A stretch of 17,793 bases of DNA from Anaerolineaceae bacterium (lineage in GTDB: Bacteria > Chloroflexota > Anaerolineae > Aggregatilineales > Phototrophicaceae): assembly GCA_020634115.1 (NCBI GenBank), contig JACKCH010000032.1, positions 1 to 17,793 on the forward strand. Direction: 5' to 3'. Positions 7,680 through 14,911 of this stretch are shown one piece after another (position 1 is the first letter of the stretch; each line of letters starts with the position of its first letter). The notes under the pieces were generated by a model that saw only the letters and a program-made list of their open reading frames with translations, ran no database searches and was not told where the DNA came from. Both the position numbers and the translations under genes were made by a program.

Positions 7680-7720
7680 GCCTCTCGTGTTTGCACAAGA
7701 AACGCGGGAGGCTGTTTAAT
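7680..7720 (+). terminator. Rho-independent terminator of the ABC operon
   Basis: A 13-bp stem (7680-7692 with 7700-7712, two G-U pairs) with a 7-nt loop, followed by TGTTTAAT. It starts 30 nt after the stop of the second ABC gene and ends just before the DinB-like gene. Confidence 0.7.
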
Positions 7721-7748
7721 ACCGAGACAAGCGAAAATGAGGATTCCA

Positions 7749-8228
7749 ATGGCACTTCTGGATAAAGGTAAAGCTCTGCGCTCCCTGCCCAAAACACCCG
7801 CGCTGCTGCGATTCATCTTACAGGGCGTCACCCAGGCCGAAGCGATGAATAGCTGGGATGCGGATTGGAATGTGGTCTTTGTGGTGTGCCATCTGCGCGA
7901 CTTGGAAGCGGCTTATCTTCAGCGGGTTCACATGATGCTGGACGAGGATAACCCAACTTTCCCGGCCAACGATCAGCGGGCGATGGCGATTGAGCGGCGT
8001 TATGCGGAAGCAGATTTAACCACCACTCTGGGGGAATTTGAGGCGCTCCGGCGCGAGTTTATCGCGCTGCTGGGGTCACTGAGCGATGAACAGTGGGAGC
8101 GGCGCGGCCAGCATCCGTACTTTGGCGAAACGACTATTCTGACCCAGGCTGTCAATAATGCCATTCATGACCTCGATCACATTGAGCAGATTGCACGGGC
8201 TTTGGGAAAAACATCAACCTGGGAGTAG
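7749..8228 (+). CDS. DinB/YfiT-like four-helix metalloprotein
   Basis: 159 aa, the usual length for the DinB superfamily. The fold is recognised by its helical character and the three spaced histidines that bind a divalent metal in this family: His48 (V-V-C-H-L-R-D-L-E) and His140/His144 (N-A-I-H-D-L-D-H-I-E). The C-terminal H-D-x-x-H helix is the strongest sign. Relatives include damage-inducible proteins of unknown role and thiol-dependent S-transferases such as bacillithiol or mycothiol transferases; I cannot assign a reaction. The start at 7749 is preferred over an ATG four codons upstream (7737) because GAGGA lies 5 nt before it. The gene stands alone after a terminator, and no promoter is obvious in the short gap. 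Confidence 0.75.
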   Translation: MALLDKGKALRSLPKTPALLRFILQGVTQAEAMNSWDADWNVVFVVCHLRDLEAAYLQRVHMMLDEDNPTFPANDQRAMAIERRYAEADLTTTLGEFEALRREFIALLGSLSDEQWERRGQHPYFGETTILTQAVNNAIHDLDHIEQIARALGKTSTWE

Positions 8229-8261
8229 TGCCCTGCCACAAACATAAAATTTGACGGATGC

Positions 8262-8300
8262 CAGAGCCTGGAATACATCAAGCAGGCCGCAGCGAGTTAG
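8262..8300 (+). pseudogene. Relic of the 3' end of an ABC exporter gene
   Basis: These 39 bp match the last 13 codons, including the stop, of the ABC gene ending at 7649 (copy at 7611-7649) at 35 of 39 positions. The relic decodes as Q-S-L-E-Y-I-K-Q-A-A-A-S-stop, against Q-S-L-E-Y-I-E-Q-A-V-A-S-stop in the intact gene. Frame and stop are kept, and the differences fall in three codons, one of them synonymous, as expected for the tail of a diverged paralogue rather than chance. The match does not extend upstream of 8262 or past the stop codon. It lies in the non-coding gap between the DinB-like gene and rplI. Confidence 0.6.
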
Positions 8301-8349
8301 CCCGGTTGAATGCAAAGTTCCTGTACAACGCGAAGAAAACTATTCGCAC

Positions 8350-8378
8350 TTGGCAGGGGAATCAACCTTGCTTATAAT
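8350..8378 (+). promoter_or_regulatory. Sigma70 promoter of rplI
   Basis: TTGGCA (8350-8355), a 17-bp spacer and a perfect TATAAT (8373-8378). Transcription would start near 8385, giving a leader of about 73 nt before the rplI ATG at 8458. Confidence 0.65.
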
Positions 8379-8402
8379 ACCTCTCCGTTTCTGGTAGATA
8401 AA

Positions 8403-8438
8403 ATGCTCTCAATAACCTTGTTTTTGAGCATGTTGAGA
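8403..8438 (+). promoter_or_regulatory. Possible structured leader of the rplI mRNA
   Basis: Within the predicted 5' leader, ATGCTC (8403-8408) can pair with GAGCAT (8426-8431). Alternatively, the overlapping TCTCAA (8407-8412) can pair perfectly with TTGAGA (8433-8438). The two pairings exclude each other and end 8-15 nt before the GAAGGA Shine-Dalgarno. This may be a regulatory fold or a coincidence in AT-rich sequence. Confidence 0.25.
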
Positions 8439-8457
8439 TTGGGTGAAGGACATCCTC

Positions 8458-9036
8458 ATGAAAGTTATCCTCCTGGCCGATGTATACAATCACGGCGTCG
8501 CCGGTGAAGTCGTCACCGTCGCTGATGGGTTTGCACGTAATTACCTGATTCCGAAACAACTGGCGGCGAAGGCTTCCGCTGGTGAACTGCGCCGGGCCGC
8601 GAAACTGAGCGAAACCGCCTCTGCCCGCCGCGCCGCGCTGGATAACAAACTCAACGAGCTGGCGCGTCAGATTGACGGCGTCGAACTCGTGTTTGGTCGC
8701 CGTGCCGCCAATACCGGTAAACTGTTCGGCTCGGTCACTACGTCCGATATTGCTGACGCGCTCAACGAAAAGACCGGCATTGACATCAACCGCCGCCGCA
8801 TCAGCCAGCAGGCGCTGCGTGAAGTTGGCTCGTTCGATGTCCCGGTTCGGTTGGGGACTGAAATCGCCCCGAATCTGAAGATTGTCATCCTGCGTGAAAA
8901 CGAAGTAGACGCTTACCTGGCTGAAAAAGAAGCCGGTGAGAGCGTCGAAACCGGAACTGAAGCTGTCGTTGAGGAAGTTGTCGAAGTGGTGGCTGAAGTG
9001 GCTCCGGCAGAAGCCAGCGACGAACCCACTGAGTAG
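8458..9036 (+). CDS. rplI: Large ribosomal subunit protein bL9
   Basis: 192 aa; binds 23S rRNA in the large ribosomal subunit near the L1 stalk. The N-terminal domain begins M-K-V-I-L-L and carries the family signature G-x-x-G-x-x-V-x-V-A-D-G-F-A-R-N-Y-L-I-P (residues 13-32). The long connecting helix (about 40-75) and the C-terminal domain (to about 152) follow. The last 40 residues (153-192) are a Glu/Val/Ala-rich acidic tail beyond the usual ~148-150 aa length. The ATG at 8458 is chosen because GAAGGA lies 7 nt upstream and L9 proteins start there; an in-frame GTG at 8443 is less likely. In many bacteria rplI lies with rpsF, ssb and rpsR, but here it is monocistronic, with its own promoter and terminator. 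Confidence 0.96.
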   Translation: MKVILLADVYNHGVAGEVVTVADGFARNYLIPKQLAAKASAGELRRAAKLSETASARRAALDNKLNELARQIDGVELVFGRRAANTGKLFGSVTTSDIADALNEKTGIDINRRRISQQALREVGSFDVPVRLGTEIAPNLKIVILRENEVDAYLAEKEAGESVETGTEAVVEEVVEVVAEVAPAEASDEPTE

Positions 9037-9060
9037 CGTCTTTCCACTGAATGATACGAT

Positions 9061-9104
9061 CAGCCCCGACTGCGGTGAAAGACCGGCGGGGCTGGTTTGG
9101 TTTA
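9061..9104 (+). terminator. Rho-independent terminator of rplI
   Basis: Stem CAGCCCCG (9061-9068) with CGGGGCTG (9087-9094), an inner CGGT/ACCG pairing around a GAAAG-like loop, then GTTTGGTTTA. It starts 25 nt after the rplI stop. Confidence 0.75.
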
Positions 9105-9136
9105 TGGCATACAGCCCGCGCACGGCGCAGATGCGC

Positions 9137-9142
9137 TATAAT
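9137..9142 (+). promoter_or_regulatory. Putative -10 box for the RodZ-like gene
   Basis: A perfect TATAAT 48 bp before the ATG at 9190, downstream of the rplI terminator. No convincing -35 box lies at 16-18 bp, so only the -10 is reported. Confidence 0.4.
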
Positions 9143-9189
9143 ACATCGATAGCGTACCCACTCTCTGGCTGTTGAGATTAAAGACCGGC

Positions 9190-10446
9190 ATGGATGCACA
9201 GGCGTTAGGCCGCTATCTACGCGAAACCCGTGAGGCAAAAGAACTGACACTCGATGATGCCGAGCGTGTGTTACGCATTCGTCGCCGCATCCTGGAATCA
9301 TTCGAGTTAGGGGAGTTCAACTTCTCCGATGCCTCTCCGGTGCAGATTCGCGGGTTTATCCGCAACTATGCCCGCTACCTGGGGCTGGATGCTGAATACG
9401 TGGTGCGCTACTACGATGTTGCCCAGGCGGAAGGGGCCGGCCCCGCCCGTCATAGATCCAGCCAACAGAGCAAACGTACCACGCAAACGGTTGTCCCGGT
9501 TGCGCCTCGTTCCATCACCGATACCAACCCATCATTACCCGCTATTCCAATGGTCACCCGAAAACGACGACGTGCGCGAACCCGCCAGGTTTTGAATACG
9601 GTTGTGATCCTGATGGTTGGAATGGCTTCGCTGTTGGTCATCATCTTCGTGACTTCGCAGCTCCTTGCGCCCCAGGACTCCACCGTAGACCCGGCGGCGC
9701 TCAACGTGAGCATCCTGCAAGCGCCCACCGCAACCGCTTCACCGACTCGTTTGCCAACCCTGACCAGTCTACCGAGCCTGACTCCGATTCCGCGCGTCCA
9801 GCAGAATTACACCGGTCAGGGCGTGTTGGTCACGATCGAGATGGCGCAGCGTACCTGGATTAAATTACTGGTGGATGGTGTGGAACAGTATGTTGGTATC
9901 GCCAGACCGGGGCTGATCCTGGAATATCAGGCGCAAAACACGATCTCTATCACGGCCAGCAATGCCGAGGCTCTGATCGTCACCTATAACGGTCAACCGC
10001 AAGGGTTATTCGGCAGACGCGGCCAAAAAGTTGATATTGTATTCGGGCTGAATAACCAGGTTGACGTGAGTTCCGGCCCGGTGTTTGAGCCGACCTCCGA
10101 GGCGGGGCCGACGGCGCTACCCACTTCCGGGGTAGACGTGGGTGCGCTGGTCGCGGCGCTGACTCCCACCCGTACACCCGGCCCCAGCCCGACGCCAACC
10201 TACACACCGTCAATCACATTGACACCTTCTGATACGCCGACGCTGACGCTCACGCCGACGAATACGCTGACACCGTCCAATACACCCACAATCACGCCGA
10301 CGCCGACGGATACCCCAACGCCCACCGATACGCCTACCCCCACAGCGACATCCTCACCGACGCCGACACAAACACCCACACCGACGGCGGTACTGCCCCC
10401 ACGCGTTACGCAGGAAGGGCTGCCACCCACCAAGCCCCCGGGATAG
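9190..10446 (+). CDS. RodZ-like membrane protein with HTH, DUF4115 and Thr/Pro-rich tail
   Basis: 418 aa. The N-terminus (about 5-75) is a Xre/RodZ-type helix-turn-helix (L-G-R-Y-L-R-E-T-R-E-A-K-E-L-T-L, then R-I-R-R-R-I-L-E-S-F-E and I-R-G-F-I-R-N-Y-A). A basic linker leads to one transmembrane helix at about 137-157, then a C-terminal DUF4115-like beta domain at about 210-290 (R-T-W-I-K-L-L-V-D-G, then G-Q-P-Q-G-L-F-G-R-R-G). Residues ~325-418 are a Thr/Pro-rich low-complexity tail that would lie outside the membrane. RodZ links MreB to the envelope and shapes rod cells; by topology this protein should do likewise, though mreB is not in the window. The ATG at 9190 is preferred over an in-frame TTG at 9172, because the RodZ homology starts right after it. 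Confidence 0.85.
   Translation: MDAQALGRYLRETREAKELTLDDAERVLRIRRRILESFELGEFNFSDASPVQIRGFIRNYARYLGLDAEYVVRYYDVAQAEGAGPARHRSSQQSKRTTQTVVPVAPRSITDTNPSLPAIPMVTRKRRRARTRQVLNTVVILMVGMASLLVIIFVTSQLLAPQDSTVDPAALNVSILQAPTATASPTRLPTLTSLPSLTPIPRVQQNYTGQGVLVTIEMAQRTWIKLLVDGVEQYVGIARPGLILEYQAQNTISITASNAEALIVTYNGQPQGLFGRRGQKVDIVFGLNNQVDVSSGPVFEPTSEAGPTALPTSGVDVGALVAALTPTRTPGPSPTPTYTPSITLTPSDTPTLTLTPTNTLTPSNTPTITPTPTDTPTPTDTPTPTATSSPTPTQTPTPTAVLPPRVTQEGLPPTKPPG
10162..10443 (+). repeat. Thr/Pro-rich low-complexity coding repeat
   Basis: Imperfect T-P-[TSN]-x units (such as T-P-T-D-T-P) repeat over ~90 residues at the C-terminus of the RodZ-like protein. The DNA carries matching short direct repeats of ACGCCGACG type. 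Such tails are flexible stalks and often O-glycosylated or wall-spanning; here that is inference. Confidence 0.8.
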
Positions 10447-10529
10447 AAACTGTAGTCATTAAGTCCCTTTCAGGTCATACCAAACCGAATATAAACGGGT
10501 TATCACACCGGTACACCCATAATTGGAGT

Positions 10530-10546
10530 ACACTAGGGTATAGTGT
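10530..10546. promoter_or_regulatory. Dyad ACACTA-N5-TAGTGT upstream of the sensor kinase
   Basis: A perfect 6-bp inverted repeat with a 5-bp spacer, overlapping a TATAGT hexamer (10539-10544), about 130 bp before the kinase start. It overlaps a 12-bp stretch (10536-10547) that occurs identically before the P-type ATPase gene. It may be an operator or a promoter element. Confidence 0.35.
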
Positions 10547-10638
10547 GCAGGTCGGGAAGCTTTTTGAAACATGGGTTTTGGTTTGTAATCTGGCTTGTTG
10601 TAAAAGCGCCGTGCTGTGAATGACGCGCGAGAACCCCG

Positions 10639-10667
10639 TTTGACAGCGAATTGATCTAGGATATGGT
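10639..10667 (+). promoter_or_regulatory. Possible promoter immediately before the sensor kinase
   Basis: A perfect TTGACA (10639-10644), a 17-bp spacer and a weak TATGGT (10662-10667). Transcription would begin only about 3 nt before the ATG at 10677, which fits the absence of a well-placed Shine-Dalgarno and suggests a leaderless or nearly leaderless mRNA. Confidence 0.3.
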
Positions 10668-10676
10668 TTTTCAGCT

Positions 10677-13600
10677 ATGAAACGCTCTCTATTTAACGCA
10701 CTCATTATCTGGCTGATGGGATTGGTGACTCTGGTCACGTTGGTCATTAACCTGCCAGATCAGGCGGCGATTACCGAGTATGGACTCTATGCCTTGATTT
10801 ATGGGGGCGTGACGGCCTTTATGCTGTATTACGGTGTGCTGCTGGCTGAGGGGGAACTGAGTGCCGCGCATGTCGCGGGGATTATCGCGTTTCTCTCGCT
10901 GCCTCCTGCGTCACGCTCTATCATGACCTGGGCGATTTTCCTGGGTGGATTGATCGGCGGCTTTTTATTGGTCATTCGGGAAGATACGACCCTGCTGCGG
11001 CGGCGCATTACCAGCCGCACCGCTCAAAGCGTCGTGGTCATCAGTGCACGGGTCACACTGAGTTTCCTGGTTGCCGGGCAGCTCTATATCTGGATGGGCG
11101 GGATAACGCCGCTCACCTCGCCGCTGCGTGACTCCCTGCCCGCACTGTTTGTGTTCAGTCTGGCCTATATTGTCATCTATCTGGCGATTTTCCTGCTAGA
11201 AAGTTACAGTGACGGGCGCTCGGTGGCGGCTATTTTGGGGCGGAACAGCGCGCTGATCTTCGTGATCCTGGTGCTGCCCATCCCTTTTTCTATCCTGGGG
11301 GCGCTGCTCACCAGTCTGGCGCCGACCACGATTGTATTTGACTCCTTCGGCGCGGCACTCCTCAGCAGGGTGATTTATGGGGCGAGCCGAGTGCAGTATC
11401 GCCAGTATAAACAGGTCGAGGAACAGCGGGTACTTAGTGCCGTCAGCCATGCATTGCAGTCTAACCTCAACCTGAACGCCATCCTGAATACGATCTATGA
11501 CCAGGTGGCGCGGCTCCTGCGCGTTGAGCATTTCCTGGTGGCTTTGTATGCCGCAGACCAGAAACACCTGACATATCCGATTTACATCAAAGCGGGCAAG
11601 TCCGCCCAACGAACCAACACCAATTCAGGGAAAACCCTGCTCGATTACCTGCTGGAAACCCACAGGCCGCTCCTGATTTCCCGTGACATCCAGGCTGAGG
11701 CAGAACGGTTGGGCGTCTACCCGCCGGACGAGGTGATCTATTCCTGGCTGGGTGTGCCGCTGCAAGCCGGGGGGCGACAGCTTGGCGCGATTGTGGTGAC
11801 TTCCGGCGACCCACAGCAGCACTTTGGGCCAGATGACCTGCGCCTTCTAAACGTGGTCGCGGCGACAGCCAGCGTTGCCATTGATAACGCTCAGCTTTAC
11901 GAACGGCAAACCGCCCGTGCCAATCAGCTTTCGACGCTCAACCGGGTGATTTCCTTGCTTACCGGCACGCTTTCGCCGGACGAGGTGTTGGATACTATTG
12001 TGTCCTCAGCATCGGTGATTTCGGATGCAACGGCCATCGCGGTTTACCTCTACTGGGATGACAAACGCTCCTCGATGGCGCTGGTCCGCAGTGTCGGCCT
12101 GAGTGACCGGTTCACGGCGGACACGCCAGGGCCGTTGTTGCGGTCTCCGCTGCAGCGCTTGGTGATTATCAATGACATGGCCCGTGATGAACGCGCCACA
12201 CCTTACCGGGATCTGATGACCCGCGAAGGCAAAGCCGCTTGGATTGAACTCCCGCTGCCATCGGGAGACAGCAGCGCTGGAACACTTCTTTTTTACTTTG
12301 ACGAGCCACAGACTTTCACCGAAGAAGGGATCGAGATTCTACGGACATTTGCCAGCCAGTCGGCGCAGGCCATCATGAATGCCCAGTTGTATTCCACGAC
12401 GGACAAGGCACTGGAAAAACGCGCTGAGCAGATGTACTCCTTGGCCGCGCTGGGGCGGCAGTTGACCGCTAGCATGAATGTCAACATGATCTGTAACCTG
12501 GTGCTGGCGCGTGCTATCGAGCGCACACGGTCGGTGATGGGGTTCATCGCCATCCGGGATGATGACACTGAGGAACTGCTAGTGGCCGCCCAGTCCGGTT
12601 ATCCGCCCAACCTGTGGATTACCTCGAGTAGAATTGAGCAGACGATCACCGGGGAGGTGTTTCTTACGGGTGAGCCGGTGTTGTACACCAACCTCCCGCT
12701 ACAAAACGCGACGCCGACTCTGCTTTCATCCGTGCATTCGCACCTTAGTGTGCCGATTTTGCGGAATCGTCAGGTAGTGGGCGCGATTACGCTGGAAAGC
12801 GAACTGCTGGGCGACTTTACCCAGGATGATACGACGTTTGTTGCGCAACTTGCCAGCCAAACCATGATTGCGGTAGATAACGCCCGGTTATTTGAGCGCG
12901 TCCGCGAGGCGCGTGACCGGATGCAAGTCATTCTTAATGCGATGAAAGAGGCGATTATTCTACTGGGGAAATCCGGCCAGATTGTTTTAGCGAATCCCCG
13001 TGTGGAAATGTTGGGACTGAACGCAAAACAGATCGCCAATAAGCAGGTGGAATCCCTGCTCGACCACCCGGAACTGGCGTTGGTAGCGCGCATGGGTTTT
13101 GAATCGGCCAATCAGGTGCGGGAGCTAATCCGCGAATTGCAGGTGCCAGGCAAGCGGATTGGCGGCGAACCGATGCCGTATGCGCTGGAAAATGAATTTG
13201 GGACGATCTATATCGAACGGCAGATTATTCCAGTGGATAGCGAAGACGGTGAGGCGTTAGGGGCGCTGTTGGTGTTCTATGACGAAACCCGGGATAGAGA
13301 ACTGGCTCGGATGCGCGAGGACTTCTCCCGCATGGTCGTCCATGATCTGCGTAGCCCACTGACTGCGGTCACCACCGGGCTAAAAATGCTACGAGATGTT
13401 GTGCCAGATGATAACCAGTTTAAGCCGTTGGTGCTTTCGACTGCCGATACCAGCCAACGGGCGATTCGTAAACTCCTCAGCCGGGTGGATGCGCTGCTTG
13501 ATATTTCCAAGATGGAGAGCGGCCAGTTGACGCTGGAGATTGAGCCGATGGAATTGGCGACGCTGGTAGACAGTGTAAGTGCGGAACTTAGCCCACTGGC

Positions 13601-14063
13601 GCGTGAACTGGAAGTCACTGTGACATCGGATGTGCCGGATTCACTGCCGCTGTTGGGGATTGATTCAGATAAGGTTGAGCGGGTGCTGCAAAATCTGGTG
13701 GATAACGCGTTGAAATTCACACCTGCGGATGGTGTGGTGACGATTAAGGCTTCCCCGACGCGGGTACAGGACGAATCCGGCGAGTTTATCCGCGTGGCGG
13801 TGACAGATACCGGGCCAGGTATCCCGGATGGGCAGAAGTCCCGTATTTTTGATCGCTATGTGCAGATTGAGGGGCGGCGCGGGGCGCGGCGTGGGACGGG
13901 GCTGGGACTCACGTTCTGCCGGATGGTGATTGAGGCGCACGGCGGGCATATCTGGGTGGAAGATAACCCGGAGGGTGGCAGTGTGTTCGCCTTCACGCTG
14001 CCGGTTAGCACCGCGCGACGCCTGGACGAAACCGGGGAATGGCCGTCTATTCGACATGAGTAA
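10677..14063 (+). CDS. Membrane sensor histidine kinase with three GAF domains and a PAS domain
   Basis: 1128 aa. The first ~235 residues form seven or eight transmembrane helices of no type I can name. They are followed by GAF-like domains at about 250-412, 417-578 and 582-738, a PAS domain at about 745-870 (V-I-L-N-A-M-K-E-A-I-I-L-L), and a class-I HisKA/HATPase_c core. The phospho-acceptor is His889 in V-H-D-L-R-S-P-L-T; the N-box is N-L-V-D-N-A at 1006-1011; G1 is D-T-G-P-G-I-P starting at 1044; G2 is G-T-G-L-G-L at 1073-1078. It should autophosphorylate in response to signals sensed by the GAF/PAS domains and pass phosphate to a response regulator, but no regulator gene is nearby, so it is an orphan kinase here. 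The start is the ATG at 10677; the nearest AGGA is 15 nt upstream, too far to be a good Shine-Dalgarno. Confidence 0.93.
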   Translation: MKRSLFNALIIWLMGLVTLVTLVINLPDQAAITEYGLYALIYGGVTAFMLYYGVLLAEGELSAAHVAGIIAFLSLPPASRSIMTWAIFLGGLIGGFLLVIREDTTLLRRRITSRTAQSVVVISARVTLSFLVAGQLYIWMGGITPLTSPLRDSLPALFVFSLAYIVIYLAIFLLESYSDGRSVAAILGRNSALIFVILVLPIPFSILGALLTSLAPTTIVFDSFGAALLSRVIYGASRVQYRQYKQVEEQRVLSAVSHALQSNLNLNAILNTIYDQVARLLRVEHFLVALYAADQKHLTYPIYIKAGKSAQRTNTNSGKTLLDYLLETHRPLLISRDIQAEAERLGVYPPDEVIYSWLGVPLQAGGRQLGAIVVTSGDPQQHFGPDDLRLLNVVAATASVAIDNAQLYERQTARANQLSTLNRVISLLTGTLSPDEVLDTIVSSASVISDATAIAVYLYWDDKRSSMALVRSVGLSDRFTADTPGPLLRSPLQRLVIINDMARDERATPYRDLMTREGKAAWIELPLPSGDSSAGTLLFYFDEPQTFTEEGIEILRTFASQSAQAIMNAQLYSTTDKALEKRAEQMYSLAALGRQLTASMNVNMICNLVLARAIERTRSVMGFIAIRDDDTEELLVAAQSGYPPNLWITSSRIEQTITGEVFLTGEPVLYTNLPLQNATPTLLSSVHSHLSVPILRNRQVVGAITLESELLGDFTQDDTTFVAQLASQTMIAVDNARLFERVREARDRMQVILNAMKEAIILLGKSGQIVLANPRVEMLGLNAKQIANKQVESLLDHPELALVARMGFESANQVRELIRELQVPGKRIGGEPMPYALENEFGTIYIERQIIPVDSEDGEALGALLVFYDETRDRELARMREDFSRMVVHDLRSPLTAVTTGLKMLRDVVPDDNQFKPLVLSTADTSQRAIRKLLSRVDALLDISKMESGQLTLEIEPMELATLVDSVSAELSPLARELEVTVTSDVPDSLPLLGIDSDKVERVLQNLVDNALKFTPADGVVTIKASPTRVQDESGEFIRVAVTDTGPGIPDGQKSRIFDRYVQIEGRRGARRGTGLGLTFCRMVIEAHGGHIWVEDNPEGGSVFAFTLPVSTARRLDETGEWPSIRHE

Positions 14064-14080
14064 ACGGGGAGAATGCTAGG

Positions 14081-14437
14081 CTATTCATCCTGCTCATCTT
14101 CGGGCAAACTGGCAAGCATGGCTTCAACAGCGGCGCGCAGGGCGGGAACGTCTTGAACAGCATCCCAGATATAGCGAACGGCAATCACATCATAATTATG
14201 GGCCAGGAAATCACGAAACGTAATTAGCCGTCGCCAATCTATTTGGGCGTTATTTGTTCGCAAGGCCGAAGGCAATCGCTTGCAAATTTCGCCAATGACT
14301 TCATACGAGCGAATGACAGCTTTCTGCGTTCTGATGTCCGCTACGAATGCTTTCTCATCAGCCTCTTGCGTGAAGGCGATGATGTCGTCCAGTTCTTGGA
14401 TGATGTCGCGTAGGTAATCGACGTCAGACCTGCTCAT
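14081..14437 (-). CDS. hepT: HepT-like HEPN toxin (DUF86)
   Basis: 118 aa, all-helical, matching HepT/DUF86 proteins in length and in the active-site motif R-x4-H-x-Y: Arg75, His80, Tyr82 in F-R-D-F-L-A-H-N-Y-D. In studied HepT/MntA pairs the HEPN protein acts as an RNase or translation toxin, and the partner nucleotidyltransferase silences it by adding AMP to the motif tyrosine; Tyr82 is the expected target. The gene overlaps the upstream mntA-like gene by 4 bp (ATGA), so the two are translationally coupled. It converges on the sensor kinase gene with a 17-bp gap and no terminator between them. Confidence 0.88.
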   Translation of the reverse strand: MSRSDVDYLRDIIQELDDIIAFTQEADEKAFVADIRTQKAVIRSYEVIGEICKRLPSALRTNNAQIDWRRLITFRDFLAHNYDVIAVRYIWDAVQDVPALRAAVEAMLASLPEDEQDE

Positions 14438-14757
14438 AGTGGCACAACATCCTTCCTGACACGCTGCATGAATCGCTGGTTTCGAGGATCATCTTCAATC
14501 CCGTCTGTTATCAGACTCACCTCACGACCCAATAAGTCCTGCAAATCCAACCACAAACCCACCAGATCGAACACACTCACGCCGCTGCGGGTTGCCACCA
14601 GCAAGTCCACATCACTCTCCGAGGTGGCCTCCCCGCGCGCGATGCTGCCGAATACGCGCACATTGTACGCGCCGTAACGTTCCGCCAGTGCCAGAATCGC
14701 CTCGCGTTGGGTGCGTAAATCGGCCAGTGTCAGCGGTGTGCGGGTGGTTTCGCTCAT
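14434..14757 (-). CDS. mntA: MntA-like minimal nucleotidyltransferase antitoxin
   Basis: 107 aa. The catalytic G-S-x10-D-x-D motif of DNA-polymerase-beta-like nucleotidyltransferases is intact: Gly37-Ser38, Asp49, Asp51 (V-F-G-S-I-A-R-G-E ... S-D-V-D-L-L-V). The predicted reaction is transfer of AMP from ATP to the active-site tyrosine of the HepT partner encoded immediately downstream. The third acidic position, usually Asp in a V-D-L-V-like strand, reads E-V-S-L-I (Ser81), so that metal ligand may be missing or supplied by Glu79. The start at 14757 has GGAGAGGG about 7 nt upstream. It is the first gene of a two-gene unit, divergent from the P-type ATPase. Confidence 0.85.
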   Translation of the reverse strand: MSETTRTPLTLADLRTQREAILALAERYGAYNVRVFGSIARGEATSESDVDLLVATRSGVSVFDLVGLWLDLQDLLGREVSLITDGIEDDPRNQRFMQRVRKDVVPL

Positions 14758-14797
14758 GAGGCGACCCTCTCCATTCAGAACCTATCCACTATACCCA

Positions 14798-14806
14798 ATT
14801 ATACCA
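14798..14806 (-). promoter_or_regulatory. Extended -10 promoter of the mntA-hepT unit
   Basis: On the minus strand, TGG immediately precedes a perfect TATAAT (14803-14798), an extended -10 element. The transcript would start near 14791, about 34 nt before the ATG at 14757. A second TATAGT hexamer lies just downstream at 14793-14788. No clear -35 box. Confidence 0.4.
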
Positions 14807-14811
14807 TTCTC

Positions 14812-14841
14812 TTGCATCTGTTCCGCGTTCCGGGGTATAGT
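14812..14841 (+). promoter_or_regulatory. Putative promoter of the P-type ATPase
   Basis: TTGCAT (14812-14817), an 18-bp spacer and TATAGT (14836-14841). It contains GGGTATAGTGTG (14833-14844), a 12-mer also present before the sensor kinase. A short palindrome, ACATATGT, lies just downstream (around 14851-14858) and could be part of a metal-regulator site, but no ArsR- or MerR-type operator is recognisable. Confidence 0.4.
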
Positions 14842-14911
14842 GTGAACATAACATATGTGTGATGAGACATGTATTGATACAAAGTCTCTTTAACGTGTGA
14901 GGATATGACTG

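Noticed and set aside
10475..10747. Minus-strand 90-codon frame before the sensor kinase
   Set aside because: It covers the promoter region and the start of the kinase, shows no recognisable domain, and has no ribosome-binding site.
14081..14757. HepT/MntA pair considered as part of a larger defence island
   Set aside because: It stands alone between a sensor kinase and a metal ATPase, with no nuclease, helicase, restriction or CRISPR genes nearby; an ordinary toxin-antitoxin module explains it.
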